64,000 bases of DNA from Candidatus Melainabacteria bacterium (lineage in GTDB: Bacteria > Cyanobacteriota > Vampirovibrionia > 2-02-FULL-35-15). This document shows, in pieces, positions 62,642 through 64,000 of this stretch (position 1 is the first letter of the stretch; each line of letters begins with the position of its first letter). Below the pieces are notes generated by a model. That model was given only the letters and a program-made list of their open reading frames with translations, searched no databases and was not told the origin of the DNA. The DNA lies in the NCBI GenBank assembly GCA_023250195.1, contig JAHFBF010000003.1, positions 1 through 64,000 on the forward strand. The letters are read 5' to 3'. The position numbers were made by a program, and so were the translations under genes.

Positions 62642-64000
62642 TGTCCACAGTTATCGAAGTATCTGCTCCAAAAACATCAATAACTTTTACACAAGCAGTA
62701 TATTTCCCTTTTTTAGGATAAACATAATTTTGATCTGAGATCAATTTGAGAGTTCTATCTTTCCTTGTTCGATAATCTTGCCAGTGATGTTCAAATGGCT
62801 TTCCAGGCTTATAATCAAAGTCCACTGCCCAAAAATCAATAAAGTCAAATCCATTGTCTGATGCACGCTCCCTTAATGCTTTTAGTTCTTTTTCAGGCAC
62901 TTCAGCAAGTGAGGGAATGTAATCAGTTAACTTAATATCTACCGTCTTTTTTCCTTTATCCCCTTTTTGATAAACGGGTTTCGCCTCCAAAAGGGCTATT
63001 TCGAAAAATACAACTTCACTTCTATTCTTTTCCATTATTTCCCTAGGTATTTTTACAAGCTTTATTTTTATATTTTCTTCAGCCTCGATTTCACTACAGA
63101 TAAACTTTAAGTCCATTTCAAATTCCCATGCAAGTAAATGAACTTCTTTTGCTCCTAATTCCCTAGCAGACTTAGCAACAACTTTTACCTCATCTCGTGT
63201 TAGAAGAGTATCAATATTATCCACGTGGACGAGTGCCTGTCCTTTTTTACCATGTATAAGAGGTGATGGAGGATCGTTTATTTCCTCTGCCTTATAAAAT
63301 TTAAGTACAAGTTTCCTATGCTCTTCATCTGCCCCTTGTAGATCTTTCATCTGCCACCACTGGCGTTCATAGCGACCCAGATTATAAACATCAAATGAAC
63401 GATAAGATTTTTCTTCTTTGTAAAGCTGTCTTTGAACTTCAATTAATCTTTTACGTGATGTATGAATAGCAAAACGTCCTAGATCAGCCATAACCCAGCG
63501 ACGTCCAAGTTTCTCAGCAACAGCACCAGTAGTACCACTCCCACAAAACAAGTCTGCAACTATACCACCTTCGGTTGAGGATGCTTTTATAATTCTTTCT
63601 AGTAAAGCTTCAGGTTTTTGAGTAGGATAATCTACTCTTTCAGTAGCCCCCGATTGTATAGATTGTATATCAAACCATACATCTTCTGGTGTTTTCCCTT
63701 CATCCAAATAATATCTGTATAATTTTTTTTTCCCCGTTCCCCATTTTTCTACATATTCTCTACCATCTTTATCAATACCCATTCTTCCACCATAATTTTT
63801 GCCTGATTCATCCTGCTTGTGTGGTGTAAACGGTAATCTCACAGCATCTTCATTGAATAAGGGATTCGAAGTTTTACCATATAAAAAAATCGTATTGTGT
63901 TTCCTTGCAAAGTACTTCTGTCCTTTCCCACCTTGACTAAAGTACCAAATAATTTCATTTATAAAATTTCCTTTACCAAAAATTTCGTCAAGTATGGAAT
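62628..64000 (-). CDS. mod: Type III-like DNA methyltransferase, Mod subunit (5' end off window)
   Basis: The DNA adenine/cytosine-N4 methyltransferase of the R-M operon. The track starts it at a GTG (63842), but the frame stays open to the window edge ([19 protein letters not shown] and [19 protein letters not shown]), which is normal Mod sequence. So the gene continues leftwards of its N-terminus off the edge. Seen parts are the SAM-binding motif [20 protein letters not shown] and [14 protein letters not shown]. The catalytic DPPY motif precedes these in this class and should lie beyond the window. The C-terminal ~200 residues are a helical/beta extension. Its stop overlaps res by 14 nt. 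Confidence 0.9.
   Translation of the reverse strand, partial: SILDEIFGKGNFINEIIWYFSQGGKGQKYFARKHNTIFLYGKTSNPLFNEDAVRLPFTPHKQDESGKNYGGRMGIDKDGREYVEKWGTGKKKLYRYYLDEGKTPEDVWFDIQSIQSGATERVDYPTQKPEALLERIIKASSTEGGIVADLFCGSGTTGAVAEKLGRRWVMADLGRFAIHTSRKRLIEVQRQLYKEEKSYRSFDVYNLGRYERQWWQMKDLQGADEEHRKLVLKFYKAEEINDPPSPLIHGKKGQALVHVDNIDTLLTRDEVKVVAKSARELGAKEVHLLAWEFEMDLKFICSEIEAEENIKIKLVKIPREIMEKNRSEVVFFEIALLEAKPVYQKGDKGKKTVDIKLTDYIPSLAEVPEKELKALRERASDNGFDFIDFWAVDFDYKPGKPFEHHWQDYRTRKDRTLKLISDQNYVYPKKGKYTACVKVIDVFGADTSITVDIDYD

Noticed and set aside
1-64000. tRNA genes in intergenic gaps
   Set aside because: Reading the gaps by eye found no T-loop GGTTCRA motif with a matching acceptor stem. A tRNAscan run would be decisive.

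Overview
The window is AT-rich bacterial chromosomal DNA. The organism looks diderm: there are two predicted outer-membrane beta-barrels, an RlpA protein and many exported proteins. Several features point to a non-photosynthetic relative of Cyanobacteria (a Melainabacteria/Vampirovibrionota-like lineage). These are a GuaB3-type IMP dehydrogenase paralogue, a YngK/GHL10-type glycosyl hydrolase-like protein, a cyanobacterial-looking principal sigma factor and intergenic TGTAGAGGCG palindromes. The placement is inference; a 16S rRNA or marker-gene tree would settle it. One menaquinone gene of the futalosine route (mqnE) is present.

Layout. 1-0.29 kb: 3' end of a 23S rRNA with no 5S gene close behind. 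0.5-8.2 kb: mostly lineage-specific proteins (a His-rich membrane protein, a 32-aa membrane peptide missed by the ORF track, a Cys-rich exported peptide, a 708-aa one-TM protein) plus mqnE and a Ser/Thr kinase. 8.3-18.1 kb: housekeeping genes (purine nucleoside phosphorylase, GHL10 protein, alkyltransferase-like protein, pyrE, thrS, rlpA, rpoD/sigA, guaB3). The alkyltransferase-like gene carries an in-frame palindromic insertion. 18.1-22.7 kb: a kdp potassium-pump operon on the minus strand, including kdpF (29 aa) and a further 27-39 aa membrane peptide upstream, neither in the ORF track. 22.7-32.1 kb: a large Cys-rich surface protein, a Spy/CpxP-like protein, a metallophosphoesterase, a HAD phosphatase, a YqeK-like HD protein and two DoxX-type membrane proteins. 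32.8-36.9 kb: a PrkA-type kinase and a BaiN-type flavoprotein. 36.9-53 kb: exported or surface proteins (a Pro/Thr-repeat protein, a TSP3-repeat protein, a 1382-aa modular protein ending in an FGE/C-type-lectin-like domain), a GT-C glycosyltransferase, Dps, a DUF389 protein, an ArsB/NhaD-type transporter, an MscS channel and two beta-barrels.

53-64 kb is a defence island. It holds a twice-frameshifted gene, a HigBA-type toxin-antitoxin pair with a palindromic operator, two unknown genes, a three-gene operon ending in a Shedu (DUF4263) nuclease, a frameshifted small gene, and a Type III-like restriction-modification operon (mod, res and a TIGR02391/Ymh HEPN-like gene). mod runs off the right edge.

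Repeats are a theme. They include TGTAGAGGCG palindromes that sometimes double as terminators, a 40-bp CAAAGCCCGACAAG element in two copies, roughly 300-bp MITE-like elements with inverted ends (two full copies, one half copy), and a ~35-bp element in four same-orientation copies between 43 and 55 kb. Many convergent gene pairs meet with 0-18 bp between stops or even overlap. The best leads for something undescribed are the unknown genes co-operonic with Shedu, the in-frame palindromic insertion, the dispersed element bracketing dps, and the unannotated micro-ORFs.
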